46,168 nucleotides of DNA from DAOTXL01 sp034435455 (GTDB lineage: Bacteria > Chloroflexota > Anaerolineae > JAAYZQ01): assembly GCA_034435455.1 (NCBI GenBank), contig DAOTXL010000061.1:1-46168 (forward strand), given 5' to 3'. Positions 8,349-15,336 of the stretch are shown one piece after another. Numbering within the stretch: the stretch's first letter is position 1; the number at the start of each line of letters is the position of its first letter. The notes under the pieces were generated by a model. That model did not search any database and was not told where the DNA came from. It worked only from the letters and a program-made list of their open reading frames with translations. Both the position numbers and the translations under genes were made by a program.

Positions 8349-9035
8349 TCATCTTCCGATGGGATGGGGCCGTGCCTGACGGATCCACTCCAGTACCTGC
8401 CGGACCTGGGCGGTGATCGCCTCCCAGTCGCCGGCCTTTACCCACTCCTGGCGGATCAGGTTGGAGCCCATCCCCACACCGGCCACACCGGCGCGGAACC
8501 AGGCGGTGATGCTCTCCAGGGTTGGTTCTATGCCGCCGGTGGGTATCAACCGCAACCAGGGGCAGGGCCCCAGCACCGCCCGGACAAAGCCGGGTCCCCC
8601 GGCGCAATCGGCGGGGAACAGCTTGACGATCTCGGCGCCCAGTTCCTCGGCGGCAGAGATCTCGGAGAGGGTGCTGCAACCGGGGATGTAGGCCACCTTG
8701 CGCCGGTTGCACAGCCGTGCCACCTCCTCGTTCAGGATCGGCCCGACGATAAAGTGGGCGCCGCCGGCAATGTACAGGGCAGCCGTCGGTGCGTCCATCA
8801 CCGTGCCCGCCCCCAGGATGACTTCTGGGATTTCCCGGCCGACCCGTTGCGTCAACGCCTGAAAGATAGGGAGGGCACGGTCGCCCCGGTTGGTGAACTC
8901 GATGGCGCGCACCCCCCCGGCCCAACACGCCTGCACTATCTGGAAGGCCACCTCGCCATCTGGATGATAAAAGATTGGGATGAGGCCGGCCTCCAGGATG
9001 CTCCCCCAGACTTGCAAACGGTCCAAACGTGCCAT
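8349..9035 (-). CDS. eda: 2-dehydro-3-deoxy-phosphogluconate (KDPG/KHG-type) aldolase
   Basis: A 228-residue class I aldolase of the Eda family. The Schiff-base lysine is K138 in EIVKLFPA, the general acid/base Glu is E46 in VRAIEFTNRG, and the phosphate/carboxylate-binding turns are VILGAGTV and IPTGGI. The usual E-T/V-L-R-T run is IEFTNRGD here, seen in aldolases acting on varied 2-keto-3-deoxy acids, so a non-phosphorylated substrate is possible. The start at 9035 has AGGAGGG upstream. It is the first enzyme gene after the regulator (47-nt gap) and would cleave the keto-deoxy acid to pyruvate and an aldehyde. Confidence 0.88.
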   Translation of the reverse strand: MARLDRLQVWGSILEAGLIPIFYHPDGEVAFQIVQACWAGGVRAIEFTNRGDRALPIFQALTQRVGREIPEVILGAGTVMDAPTAALYIAGGAHFIVGPILNEEVARLCNRRKVAYIPGCSTLSEISAAEELGAEIVKLFPADCAGGPGFVRAVLGPCPWLRLIPTGGIEPTLESITAWFRAGVAGVGMGSNLIRQEWVKAGDWEAITAQVRQVLEWIRQARPHPIGR

Positions 9036-9082
9036 CTGCCCTCCTCCGGCGTCGGCTCCGCCCCGGTTCACTCCCGCCGGAG

Positions 9083-9865
9083 CTACCGCAATGGAGCTGC
9101 CGCCCAGCCCATGTCGCGCGAGATACGCCGCGCCGCCTCCACCACCCACGGGATCGACTCGGCCAGCCGTTCCTCGTTCAAATAGATCACCGCGCTGGAG
9201 ATGCTCACCGCGGCCACCCCCCGGCCACTCCCATCCCGGATCGGCGCTGCGATGCAGCGGATGCCGGGCTCGTTCTCCTCCAGGTCCAGGGCGTAGCCCC
9301 GGGCTGCCACGCCGGCGATCTCTTGCCGGAAACGGTGCAGGTCGGCAATGGTATGGGGCGTGCGTTGCAGGTTGGGGGTGAAATGGGCCGGCCATTCTTC
9401 CTCTGGGAGTGTCGAGAGGATCGCTTTGCCCAGGGCGGTGGCCTGGGCCGGGGCGCGCCCCCCGATGCAAGAGGCCATCTGGAGCCCCCTGGTACCCTGT
9501 ACTTTATCCAGATAGACGATATCCGTCCCATCCAACACCCCCAGATGGACCGTCTCCTGGGAGACCTGGGCCAGCCATACCAGATGGGGATGTGCCAGCG
9601 AGGGCAGGTGGAGTTGCCCATGAGCTTTGAAGCCGAGCTCGATGAGGCGGGGGCCCAGCAGATATCCCGCCCGTGGTTCGTGGCGCAGATAGCCCGCCTG
9701 GGTCAGTGTGCTCAACAGGCGGTGGGTGGTACTGCGGCTGAGACCGGCGGCTGCTGACAGCGCTTCCAGGCTGCAGGCCCCCTCGGCGACGGCCTCCAAC
9801 AGGGTGAGGGCGCGCAGGACGGTCTGAGAAGTCATCTTTTGATAGCCGCGTGGATTGGCCCCCAT
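9083..9865 (-). CDS. IclR-family transcriptional regulator
   Basis: A 260-residue regulator: a winged helix-turn-helix at about 12-65 (LRALTLLEAVAEG, then LSRSTTHRLLSTL) and the IclR effector-binding GAF-like domain from about 80 to 250 (GRAPAQATALGKAILSTL, RGYALDLEENEPGIRCIAAPI). Family members sense small acids and usually control the adjacent catabolic genes. It is the first gene of the leftward sugar-acid operon and lies just behind a consensus promoter with two inverted repeats, so autoregulation plus control of the operon is likely. The start at 9865 has GAGGAAGG upstream; the in-frame ATG at 9835 has none. Confidence 0.92.
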   Translation of the reverse strand: MGANPRGYQKMTSQTVLRALTLLEAVAEGACSLEALSAAAGLSRSTTHRLLSTLTQAGYLRHEPRAGYLLGPRLIELGFKAHGQLHLPSLAHPHLVWLAQVSQETVHLGVLDGTDIVYLDKVQGTRGLQMASCIGGRAPAQATALGKAILSTLPEEEWPAHFTPNLQRTPHTIADLHRFRQEIAGVAARGYALDLEENEPGIRCIAAPIRDGSGRGVAAVSISSAVIYLNEERLAESIPWVVEAARRISRDMGWAAAPLR

Positions 9866-9883
9866 AACCTTCCTCGTCCGGGC

Positions 9884-9918
9884 GGGACTTGAATCCCATA
9901 TTTCGGGAATTCATCCCG
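9884..9918. promoter_or_regulatory. Probable IclR operator: two adjacent inverted repeats
   Basis: GGGACTTGAATCCC (9884-9897) and CGGGAATTCATCCCG (9904-9918) share GGGA...TCCC arms and lie 20 nt apart, centre to centre, between the expected transcription start (about 9921) and the regulator's ATG. Binding here would block transcription. The assignment rests on position and symmetry only. Confidence 0.5.
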
Positions 9919-9927
9919 CTATTGTAG

Positions 9928-9956
9928 ATTATACACGGAAGGGCCGATTTTGTCAA
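9928..9956 (-). promoter_or_regulatory. Consensus sigma70-type promoter of the IclR/sugar-acid operon
   Basis: Read leftward, TTGACA (9956-9951), a 17-nt spacer and TATAAT (9933-9928) match the full consensus at both hexamers. Such a strong core promoter usually needs repression, which agrees with the overlapping operator-like repeats. Confidence 0.8.
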
Positions 9957-9970
9957 GGGGGGTGGGGGGT

Positions 9971-10178
9971 CACGAATGCTGACCACGAATAGGACACGAA
10001 TACACGAATGCACGAATGCCGGCCACGAGTGGGACACGAATGCACGAATGCCGGCCACGAATGGGGCACGAATGCACGAATGCCAGCCACGAATGGGCAC
10101 GAATGCACGAATGCCGGCCACGAATGGGCACGAATGCACGAATGCCGGCCACGAATGGGGCACGAATCACGAATGCCG
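9971..10178. repeat. Minisatellite of 31-32-bp units built on CACGAATG
   Basis: About six imperfect units follow each other, each made of two CACGAATG octamers, a CCGGC (or CCAGC) block and CACGAATGGG(G). The first and last copies are degenerate, and single-base gains of G at the unit end give 31- or 32-bp spacing. It is open in several frames by chance (HECRPRMG-type peptides), but no frame has a ribosome-binding site. It lies between the divergent IclR operon and ATP synthase operon. Confidence 0.85.
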
Positions 10179-10218
10179 GCGGGATTGAATTGCCCCCAAA
10201 TATTTGTTGGGGCAGGAT

Positions 10219-10247
10219 TTGCCCTGGAAGATGTTTTGTGGTAGAAT
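10219..10247 (+). promoter_or_regulatory. Promoter of the ATP synthase operon
   Basis: TTGCCC (10219-10224), a 17-nt spacer and TAGAAT (10242-10247) precede the first atp gene by about 105 nt. No stronger candidate lies in the gap. Confidence 0.65.
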
Positions 10248-10352
10248 TTGATAGTAGCTTGAGCCGTCGGGTCAGATCCAGGCTACAGAGGGTCTATCCC
10301 ATCTGGCTATAATCTTGTACCCAAAGGGGGGCGGTAGAGGGCTTGGCTGCAG

Positions 10353-10613
10353 ATGAAGAAGGGACAGGCGTTGAGTCTGGCGCTAAATCTGAGCTGGACT
10401 CTACTTTTTTCGCTCTTGATCCCCCTGCTGGCCGGCGTCTGGCTCGACAAGAAGCTGAACACCACCCCTTTGTTTATCCTGGTGGGAGCGGTAGTGGGCA
10501 TCCTTGCCGCCACGGTAGGGGTAGCCCGGATGACGTTGCGGTTGTTTTCCTCGGCTGAGGGTGGCGGTACAGTCCAACAACGAGAGGCAAAGGACGAGGA
10601 GGAACCAGAGTAG
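10353..10613 (+). CDS. AtpZ/AtpI-type F1Fo ATP synthase assembly protein
   Basis: An 86-residue protein with two membrane helices (about 10-28 and 38-60) joined by a short loop with WLDKKLNTTP, then a charged tail. This is the size and layout of the AtpZ/AtpI family, which helps Fo assembly (c-ring) and may transport Mg2+/Ca2+. First gene of the atp operon, its usual place. The ribosome-binding site is weak (GAGGG about 12 nt upstream). The stop TAG shares a base with the GTG start of atpB, so the two are coupled. Confidence 0.8.
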   Translation: MKKGQALSLALNLSWTLLFSLLIPLLAGVWLDKKLNTTPLFILVGAVVGILAATVGVARMTLRLFSSAEGGGTVQQREAKDEEEPE

Positions 10614-11623
10614 TGTCAAGGCTTCTATCTCGCAAAGTTCTGGTGCCGGCGGCCATTGTGGTCGCCCTGCTGGTGGTTTTGTCCCTTCTGAACATCCCCA
10701 AGGTGGTAGTCCCCGAAATCTCGATCCCGGCCGAGCCGGTCTTGAACCTGTTTGGCTTTTCCATCACCAACAGCCTGCTGGCGACCTGGCTGACGATGGC
10801 GATCCTGATAGTGGGGTCCTGGCTCATCACCCGCAAGCGCAAGATGGTGCCCGGCCGCTGGCAAAGTGCCCTGGAGCTGTTCATTGAGGCTCTCTACAAT
10901 CTGGTCGAGGGAGCAGCCGGGCGCACGTGGGCACGTCGGTTTTTCCCTATCGTGATGACCATCTTTGTCTTTCTCCTGGTTTCCAACTGGTTGGGATTGA
11001 CGCCCCTCTACGGTGGCTGGGGGGTGCTGGAACCGGTTCACGAGGGTGAGCACGGTCAGCCGGTCAAATGGTTGAATGAAAGCGAGAGCATCGGGTTGTG
11101 GGTGGCGGCGGAGCAAGGCCACGGCGAGGAGGGGGCTGAAGGCCACCTCTACAAGCTGGCCCCCATGTTTCGCTCGGCGGCCACCGATATGAATACCACC
11201 GTCGCCCTGGCCATCGTGTCGGTGGTGTTGACCCAAGTCTTTGGGGTCTGGGCCCGGGGGGTACCTTACTTTGGCAAATTTGTGGCGGTAGGCCGCGTGG
11301 TCCAGGCGTTCACCAAACGCGGTCTGGGCTGCATGGGGCGCATCAGCACCTTTTTCATGGGCATCATTGACATCTTTGTCGGCCTGATCGAAACCATCAG
11401 CGAGTTCGGCAAGATCATTTCGTTCTCCTTCCGTCTCTTTGGCAATATCTTTGCCGGCGAGGTGTTGCTGGGCGTGATCGGGTTCCTGATCCCCTACCTC
11501 GCCTCGCTGCCCTTCTATGGGCTGGAACTGTTCGTCGGCTTTGTCCAGGCCCTGGTGTTCATGATGTTGACCGTCGCTTTCTTTGTCACCGCCATGAGCG
11601 GCCACGGCGAAGAAGGCCATTAA
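10613..11623 (+). CDS. atpB: ATP synthase Fo subunit a
   Basis: A 336-residue integral membrane subunit that forms the proton half-channels. The essential Arg of the penultimate helix is in SFRLFGNIFAGEVLL, and the last helix carries the conserved Gln in GFVQALVFMMLTVAFF. The N-terminus (a helix at about 7-25) is followed by a second helix, GFSITNSLLATWLTMAILI. An unusually long hydrophilic segment (about 140-185, GWGVLEPVHEGEHGQPVK onward) separates helices and is rich in Glu, His and Gly. The start is GTG with GGAGG about 10 nt upstream. Confidence 0.96.
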   Translation: MSRLLSRKVLVPAAIVVALLVVLSLLNIPKVVVPEISIPAEPVLNLFGFSITNSLLATWLTMAILIVGSWLITRKRKMVPGRWQSALELFIEALYNLVEGAAGRTWARRFFPIVMTIFVFLLVSNWLGLTPLYGGWGVLEPVHEGEHGQPVKWLNESESIGLWVAAEQGHGEEGAEGHLYKLAPMFRSAATDMNTTVALAIVSVVLTQVFGVWARGVPYFGKFVAVGRVVQAFTKRGLGCMGRISTFFMGIIDIFVGLIETISEFGKIISFSFRLFGNIFAGEVLLGVIGFLIPYLASLPFYGLELFVGFVQALVFMMLTVAFFVTAMSGHGEEGH

Positions 11624-11625
11624 GG

Positions 11626-11653
11626 CTTTACGCTTTACATTTTACGTTTTACC
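11626..11653. repeat. TTTACG-type repeat between atpB and atpE
   Basis: A run of CTTTACGCTTTAC, ATTTTACG and TTTTACC half-units, AT-rich against the GC-rich neighbours. Related sequences occur in the atpE-atpF gap and after atpC. Confidence 0.55.
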
Positions 11654-11678
11654 AAACCATCAAGGAGGAAAGATACCA

Positions 11679-11906
11679 ATGAATGCAGAGAGTATACGAC
11701 TTTTGGCATCGGCTATTGCCATTGGCATCGGGGCTATCGGCCCAGCCTTGGGCCTGGGTATGATCGGCTCCAAAGCGATGGAAGCTCTGGGCCGCAATCC
11801 TGAAGCCGCCGACAGGATCTTTGTGCCGTTGATCTTGAGCCTGGCCTTCACCGAAGCCATCGGCATCTATGCCCTGGTCGTGGCGCTCATCATCAAGTTT
11901 GTTTAG
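11679..11906 (+). CDS. atpE: ATP synthase Fo subunit c
   Basis: A 75-residue helical hairpin: helix 1 with the glycine-rich IAIGIGAIGPALGLG, polar loop GRNPEA (R39-N40-P41) contacting gamma/epsilon, and helix 2 with the ion-carrying E59 in AFTEAIGIYALV. The Na+ signature (Gln in helix 1 and Ser/Thr after the Glu) is not present, so protons are the likely coupling ion. AAGGAGGAAAG gives a strong ribosome-binding site, as expected for the multi-copy subunit. Confidence 0.97.
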   Translation: MNAESIRLLASAIAIGIGAIGPALGLGMIGSKAMEALGRNPEAADRIFVPLILSLAFTEAIGIYALVVALIIKFV

Positions 11907-11910
11907 TGAT

Positions 11911-11976
11911 TTTCGATTTACGGTTCACGATTCAAGCCGACCCAGTCTGAAATTCAAAATCGTAAATCGTAAATCG
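11911..11976. repeat. Inverted repeat between atpE and atpF
   Basis: CGATTTACG (11914-11922) is complementary to CGTAAATCG (11961-11969, repeated at 11968-11976), giving a 9-bp stem with two alternative partners in the mRNA. It lies just after the atpE stop and just before the atpF ribosome-binding site, so it could stabilise atpE mRNA or lower atpF translation. Confidence 0.55.
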
Positions 11977-11990
11977 GAGGAGGTTGACGC

Positions 11991-12485
11991 TTGGAAGCAC
12001 TAGGCATCAATGTGGGGTACCTGATCTCCCAGATCGTCAACTTTGCGTTGCTGGCGGCGTTGCTCTATGTTGTGGCCTACAGGCCGATCTTGCGTTTGCT
12101 GGATGAACGTTCGGCGCGCATCAAGAAGGGGCTGGAGGACGCAGAGCTGGCTTCCAAACGGGCGGCTGAGATGGAGCAGGAGTTTGAACGGCGCATGGCC
12201 GAGGCCCGCCGAGAAGGTCAGGAGATCATGGCTCAGGCTACCCAGATGAGCGAAAAGGCCCGTCAGGAAATTTTGGACAGGGCCCGCGAAGAGTCCAGGG
12301 CGCTGATCGAGAAGGCAAAGGAAGAGATCGACCGCGAGCGGGACCTGGCCATGGCCGAGCTGCGCCAGCAGGTGGCCGACCTGGTCGTAGCCGTGTCGGA
12401 GAAGGTCATCGGTGCTTCGCTGGATGAGCAGCGGCACCGTCAGCTCATTGCCGAATTCCTGGAAAAGACCGAGGTACTCCAGTGA
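11991..12485 (+). CDS. atpF: ATP synthase Fo subunit b
   Basis: A 164-residue peripheral-stalk subunit: one N-terminal membrane helix (about 8-28, YLISQIVNFALLAALLYV) with the conserved RPILRLLDER after it, then a long charged coiled coil (about 35-135) and the C-terminal dimer/delta-binding part (VAVSEKVIGASLDEQRHRQLI). The start is TTG at 11991, supported by GGAGGAGG upstream and alignment with the family's usual start. Only one b gene is present, so a b2 homodimer is expected. The last four bases overlap atpH (GTGA). Confidence 0.95.
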   Translation: MEALGINVGYLISQIVNFALLAALLYVVAYRPILRLLDERSARIKKGLEDAELASKRAAEMEQEFERRMAEARREGQEIMAQATQMSEKARQEILDRAREESRALIEKAKEEIDRERDLAMAELRQQVADLVVAVSEKVIGASLDEQRHRQLIAEFLEKTEVLQ

Positions 12486-13027
12486 GCACGCAAGCCCGAC
12501 CCTACCGCCAGATGCGCGGCACTGCGCAAGACTATGCCCGGGCGATCTATGACCTGGCCCTGGAAACCTGGACCCGGCAACTGGGCGATGTCCAGAGGGC
12601 GCTGAAAGAGGATGCTGCCCTGCGGGCTGCTGTGGCCGACGATGCGGCCGGGGTGGCCGACCGGCTGCGGCTGCTGGACCGGGTCACTGCCGGCGGGCTG
12701 AAGGAGGAGGTCCGCAAGTTTCTGGGCACGCTCCTGGAGGCCGGGCAACTGGACCAGCTCGAAGCCATCCTGGTCGAGTTCAACCGGCTGGTGCAGCGCC
12801 GCCCGGTGCTGCAGGTGGCGCAGGTGACCAGCGCCGTGCCGCTGACGAGCGCCGAGCAGGAGGCCCTGCGCACCAGGCTGGTCGAACGTTTGGGCCCCGG
12901 CCTGGAGTTCCAGTTCCGTGTGGACCCCGCCCTGATCGGAGGCATCCACCTGCGCGTCGGCGACCAGGTGATTGACGGCAGCGTCGCCGGGAAGCTGGCC
13001 GCTTTGCGAGAACATCTGGCAGCATAA
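12482..13027 (+). CDS. atpH: ATP synthase F1 subunit delta
   Basis: A 181-residue OSCP/delta subunit linking the b stalk to the top of F1. The N-terminal six-helix domain contains AQDYARAIYDLAL and the C-terminal part the conserved DPALIGGIHLRVGDQVIDGSV. It starts with GTG inside the atpF stop (4-bp overlap), implying translational coupling. Confidence 0.95.
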   Translation: MSTQARPYRQMRGTAQDYARAIYDLALETWTRQLGDVQRALKEDAALRAAVADDAAGVADRLRLLDRVTAGGLKEEVRKFLGTLLEAGQLDQLEAILVEFNRLVQRRPVLQVAQVTSAVPLTSAEQEALRTRLVERLGPGLEFQFRVDPALIGGIHLRVGDQVIDGSVAGKLAALREHLAA

Positions 13028-13038
13028 CGGAGGCATGA

Positions 13039-14565
13039 ATGCCCGTACAAGCCCAAGAGATCGCAGCAATCCTCAAAAGACAGATCCAGGAGTTCGAGGC
13101 CCCGCTCCAGGCCATGGAGGTCGGCTCGGTGATTGAGGTGGGCGATGGCATCGCCCGGGCCAGCGGGTTGGCCAGGGTGGTGGCTATGGAACTGGTGGAA
13201 TTCCCACCCCGGCCGGGCCGTGACGAAAGCATCATGGGCCTGGCCTTCAACCTGGAGGCCGACAATGTGGGCATCATTGTCATGGGCGACTATACCGGCA
13301 TCGAAGAGGGGGACACCGTGCGGGGTACCGGGCGCATCGTCTCCGTGCCGGTGGGGGAAGGCCTCATCGGCCGGGTGGTCAACGCCCTGGGGGAGCCGAT
13401 TGACGGCAAAGGCCCTATCCGCTTTGACAAATACCGCCCTATTGAGCGGATCGCGCCCAACGTGGTGACCCGCAAGAGTGTGGACACCCCGGTCCAGACC
13501 GGCATCAAGGCCATTGACGCTATGACCCCGATTGGCCGGGGGCAGCGCGAGTTGATCATCGGCGACCGGCAAACCGGCAAGACCGCCCTGGCCGTGGACA
13601 CCATCATCAATCAGAAGGGCAAAAACCTGATCTGCATCTATGTCGCCATCGGCCAGAAGCGGGCCCAGGTAGCCCAGGTCGTCGCCACCCTGGAGCAATA
13701 TGGCGCGATGGACCACACCATTGTGATCGTCGCTTCCGCTTCAGAGCCGGCCACGCTGCAATATATCGCTCCCTATGCCGGCTGCGCGATGGGCGAGGAG
13801 TTTATGGAGCAGGGGAAGGATGCCCTGATCATCTACGACGACCTGAGCAAGCACGCCTGGGCCTACCGCCAGGTATCGCTCCTGCTCCGCCGACCGCCGG
13901 GCCGGGAAGCGTACCCCGGCGATGTGTTCTATCTCCATTCGCGCCTGCTGGAACGGGCAGCCAAGATGCACCCCGACTATGGCGGCGGTTCGCTGACCGC
14001 CCTGCCCATCATCGAGACCCAGGCGGGTGACGTGTCGGCTTACATCCCCACCAACGTTATCTCCATCACCGATGGCCAGATCTACCTGGAAAGTGACCTG
14101 TTCTACGCCGGCATCCGCCCGGCGGTGAACGCCGGCCTGTCGGTGTCGCGGGTGGGGGGGGCGGCCCAAACCCCGGCCATGAAACAGGTCGCCGGCAAGC
14201 TCCGCCTGGACATGGCCTCGTTCCGCGAGCTGGCTGCCTTTGCCCAATTCGGCTCAGACCTGGATGAGACCACCCGCCGCCAGTTGGACCGGGGCCTGCG
14301 GGTGCAGGAGGTGCTCAAACAGGAGCAGTACGCGCCGATGCCCCTGGCCGATCAGGTGCTGATCTTTTATGCAGTGACCAACGGCTTTCTGGACGACGTG
14401 GAGTTGCGCAAGGTGCGCGACTTTGAAGCGGCCTTTCTCCGCACCATGAAGGACAGCCATCCTGATCTGGTCCAGACTATTGCCACCGGTGCCAGGCTGA
14501 GCGATGAAACCCAGGAGGCGCTGAACCAGGCCCTGCGCGATTTCAAGGCGAGGGGCGCCTACTAG
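13039..14565 (+). CDS. atpA: ATP synthase F1 subunit alpha
   Basis: A 508-residue non-catalytic nucleotide-binding subunit. It has the P-loop GDRQTGKTA, the beta-barrel N-domain with the family's EVGDGIARASGL, and the region with the catalytic 'arginine finger' in GLSVSRVGGAAQ. Length and order of domains are normal. GGAGG precedes the ATG by 5 nt. Downstream the operon is interrupted by a lipoprotein gene before atpG, which is unusual. Confidence 0.98.
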   Translation: MPVQAQEIAAILKRQIQEFEAPLQAMEVGSVIEVGDGIARASGLARVVAMELVEFPPRPGRDESIMGLAFNLEADNVGIIVMGDYTGIEEGDTVRGTGRIVSVPVGEGLIGRVVNALGEPIDGKGPIRFDKYRPIERIAPNVVTRKSVDTPVQTGIKAIDAMTPIGRGQRELIIGDRQTGKTALAVDTIINQKGKNLICIYVAIGQKRAQVAQVVATLEQYGAMDHTIVIVASASEPATLQYIAPYAGCAMGEEFMEQGKDALIIYDDLSKHAWAYRQVSLLLRRPPGREAYPGDVFYLHSRLLERAAKMHPDYGGGSLTALPIIETQAGDVSAYIPTNVISITDGQIYLESDLFYAGIRPAVNAGLSVSRVGGAAQTPAMKQVAGKLRLDMASFRELAAFAQFGSDLDETTRRQLDRGLRVQEVLKQEQYAPMPLADQVLIFYAVTNGFLDDVELRKVRDFEAAFLRTMKDSHPDLVQTIATGARLSDETQEALNQALRDFKARGAY

Positions 14566-14595
14566 CCGCAGGCCCTGACAGCCGCGGAGGAGAGG

Positions 14596-15315
14596 GTGAG
14601 CAGAATTCCTGGAATGCTGGTGTTGCTGGGGGTGGTCGCCGGCCTCATAGGGGGGTGTGGGGCGACGCCCACGCCGACCCGGCCCCCACCCACGCAGACA
14701 CCCTGGATCATCGTCTTTACTCCCACGCCCCAGGTGCTGCCGACGCAGACGCCCTGGATCCTCGTCGCCACACCGACGCGGACCAGAACGGCCCCGCCCA
14801 CGCCGACCGTGCCGGGGGCGACCGGCGTGGTCCCGACTGCGACCGTCGCGCCAACGGCAACACCGGTGCCGCCGACCTCCACGCCTGCCCCTCGGCCACT
14901 GCCGACCTCCACGCCGGGGGCGGAGGCGCTCAAATATCCGGCCCCCATGCTCCTGGACCCACCCCCTTATCGGCCGGTTGGCTGGAAGGACACCGTCCTG
15001 CTCCAATGGACGTCGGTGGGCACCCTGGCGGAGGACGAATATTACCACCTGCATATGGAGCGCCCTCCGGCAGTAGCCGGGCAGGAGTGGTATGGCGACT
15101 ATGTGTACACCCAAGATACCCAATACCTGGCCGAAGGGGCGTTTCTGGCACCCTTCCATCCACCTGCTGCCTATGGGCGGGCAGTGGTCTATTGGTGGGT
15201 GCGCGTGGTGCGCAAGACCGGCGAGGATCAAAACGGCAAGCCGATCGGGGTGGACATCAGCCTTCCCAGCGAAAAATGGACCCTGGTCCTTGAACCCAAG
15301 CCCGAAGACAAGTAG
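14596..15315 (+). CDS. Stalked lipoprotein embedded in the ATP synthase operon
   Basis: A 239-residue exported protein. Signal peptide residues 1-20 end in a lipobox (LIGGC, Cys21). Residues 22-110 are a Pro/Thr-rich linker containing two copies of PTQTPWI. The C-terminal domain (about 113-235) carries VLLQWTSVGTLAEDEYYHLH and WWVRVVRK, resembling a fibronectin-III-like domain common in Chloroflexota surface proteins. It starts with GTG behind GGAGG (5-nt spacing), 30 nt after atpA, and ends 21 nt before atpG, in the same orientation and with no visible promoter or terminator, so it is probably co-transcribed. Function unknown; it would sit on the outer face of the membrane, opposite F1. Confidence 0.85.
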   Translation: MSRIPGMLVLLGVVAGLIGGCGATPTPTRPPPTQTPWIIVFTPTPQVLPTQTPWILVATPTRTRTAPPTPTVPGATGVVPTATVAPTATPVPPTSTPAPRPLPTSTPGAEALKYPAPMLLDPPPYRPVGWKDTVLLQWTSVGTLAEDEYYHLHMERPPAVAGQEWYGDYVYTQDTQYLAEGAFLAPFHPPAAYGRAVVYWWVRVVRKTGEDQNGKPIGVDISLPSEKWTLVLEPKPEDK

Positions 15316-15336
15316 GATGTTCTGCGAGGAGCTAAA

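Noticed and set aside
8341..8928. Upstream extension of the UlaG-like hydrolase to 8928
   Set aside because: The extra 190 residues are read from within the aldolase gene in another frame; the family's N-terminus and a ribosome-binding site are at 8340.
9971..10178. Candidate CRISPR array
   Set aside because: The 31-32-bp units are contiguous, with no unique spacers between repeats, and the repeats contain an internal octamer repeat. It is a minisatellite.
9976..10312. Overlapping open frames across the repeat (HECRPRMG-type peptides)
   Set aside because: They arise because the repeat unit lacks stops in several frames on both strands. No ribosome-binding sites and no family resemblance.
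11679..11906. Sodium-coupled ATP synthase
   Set aside because: Subunit c lacks the Gln in helix 1 and the Ser/Thr after the Glu that mark Na+ binding; proton coupling is more likely.
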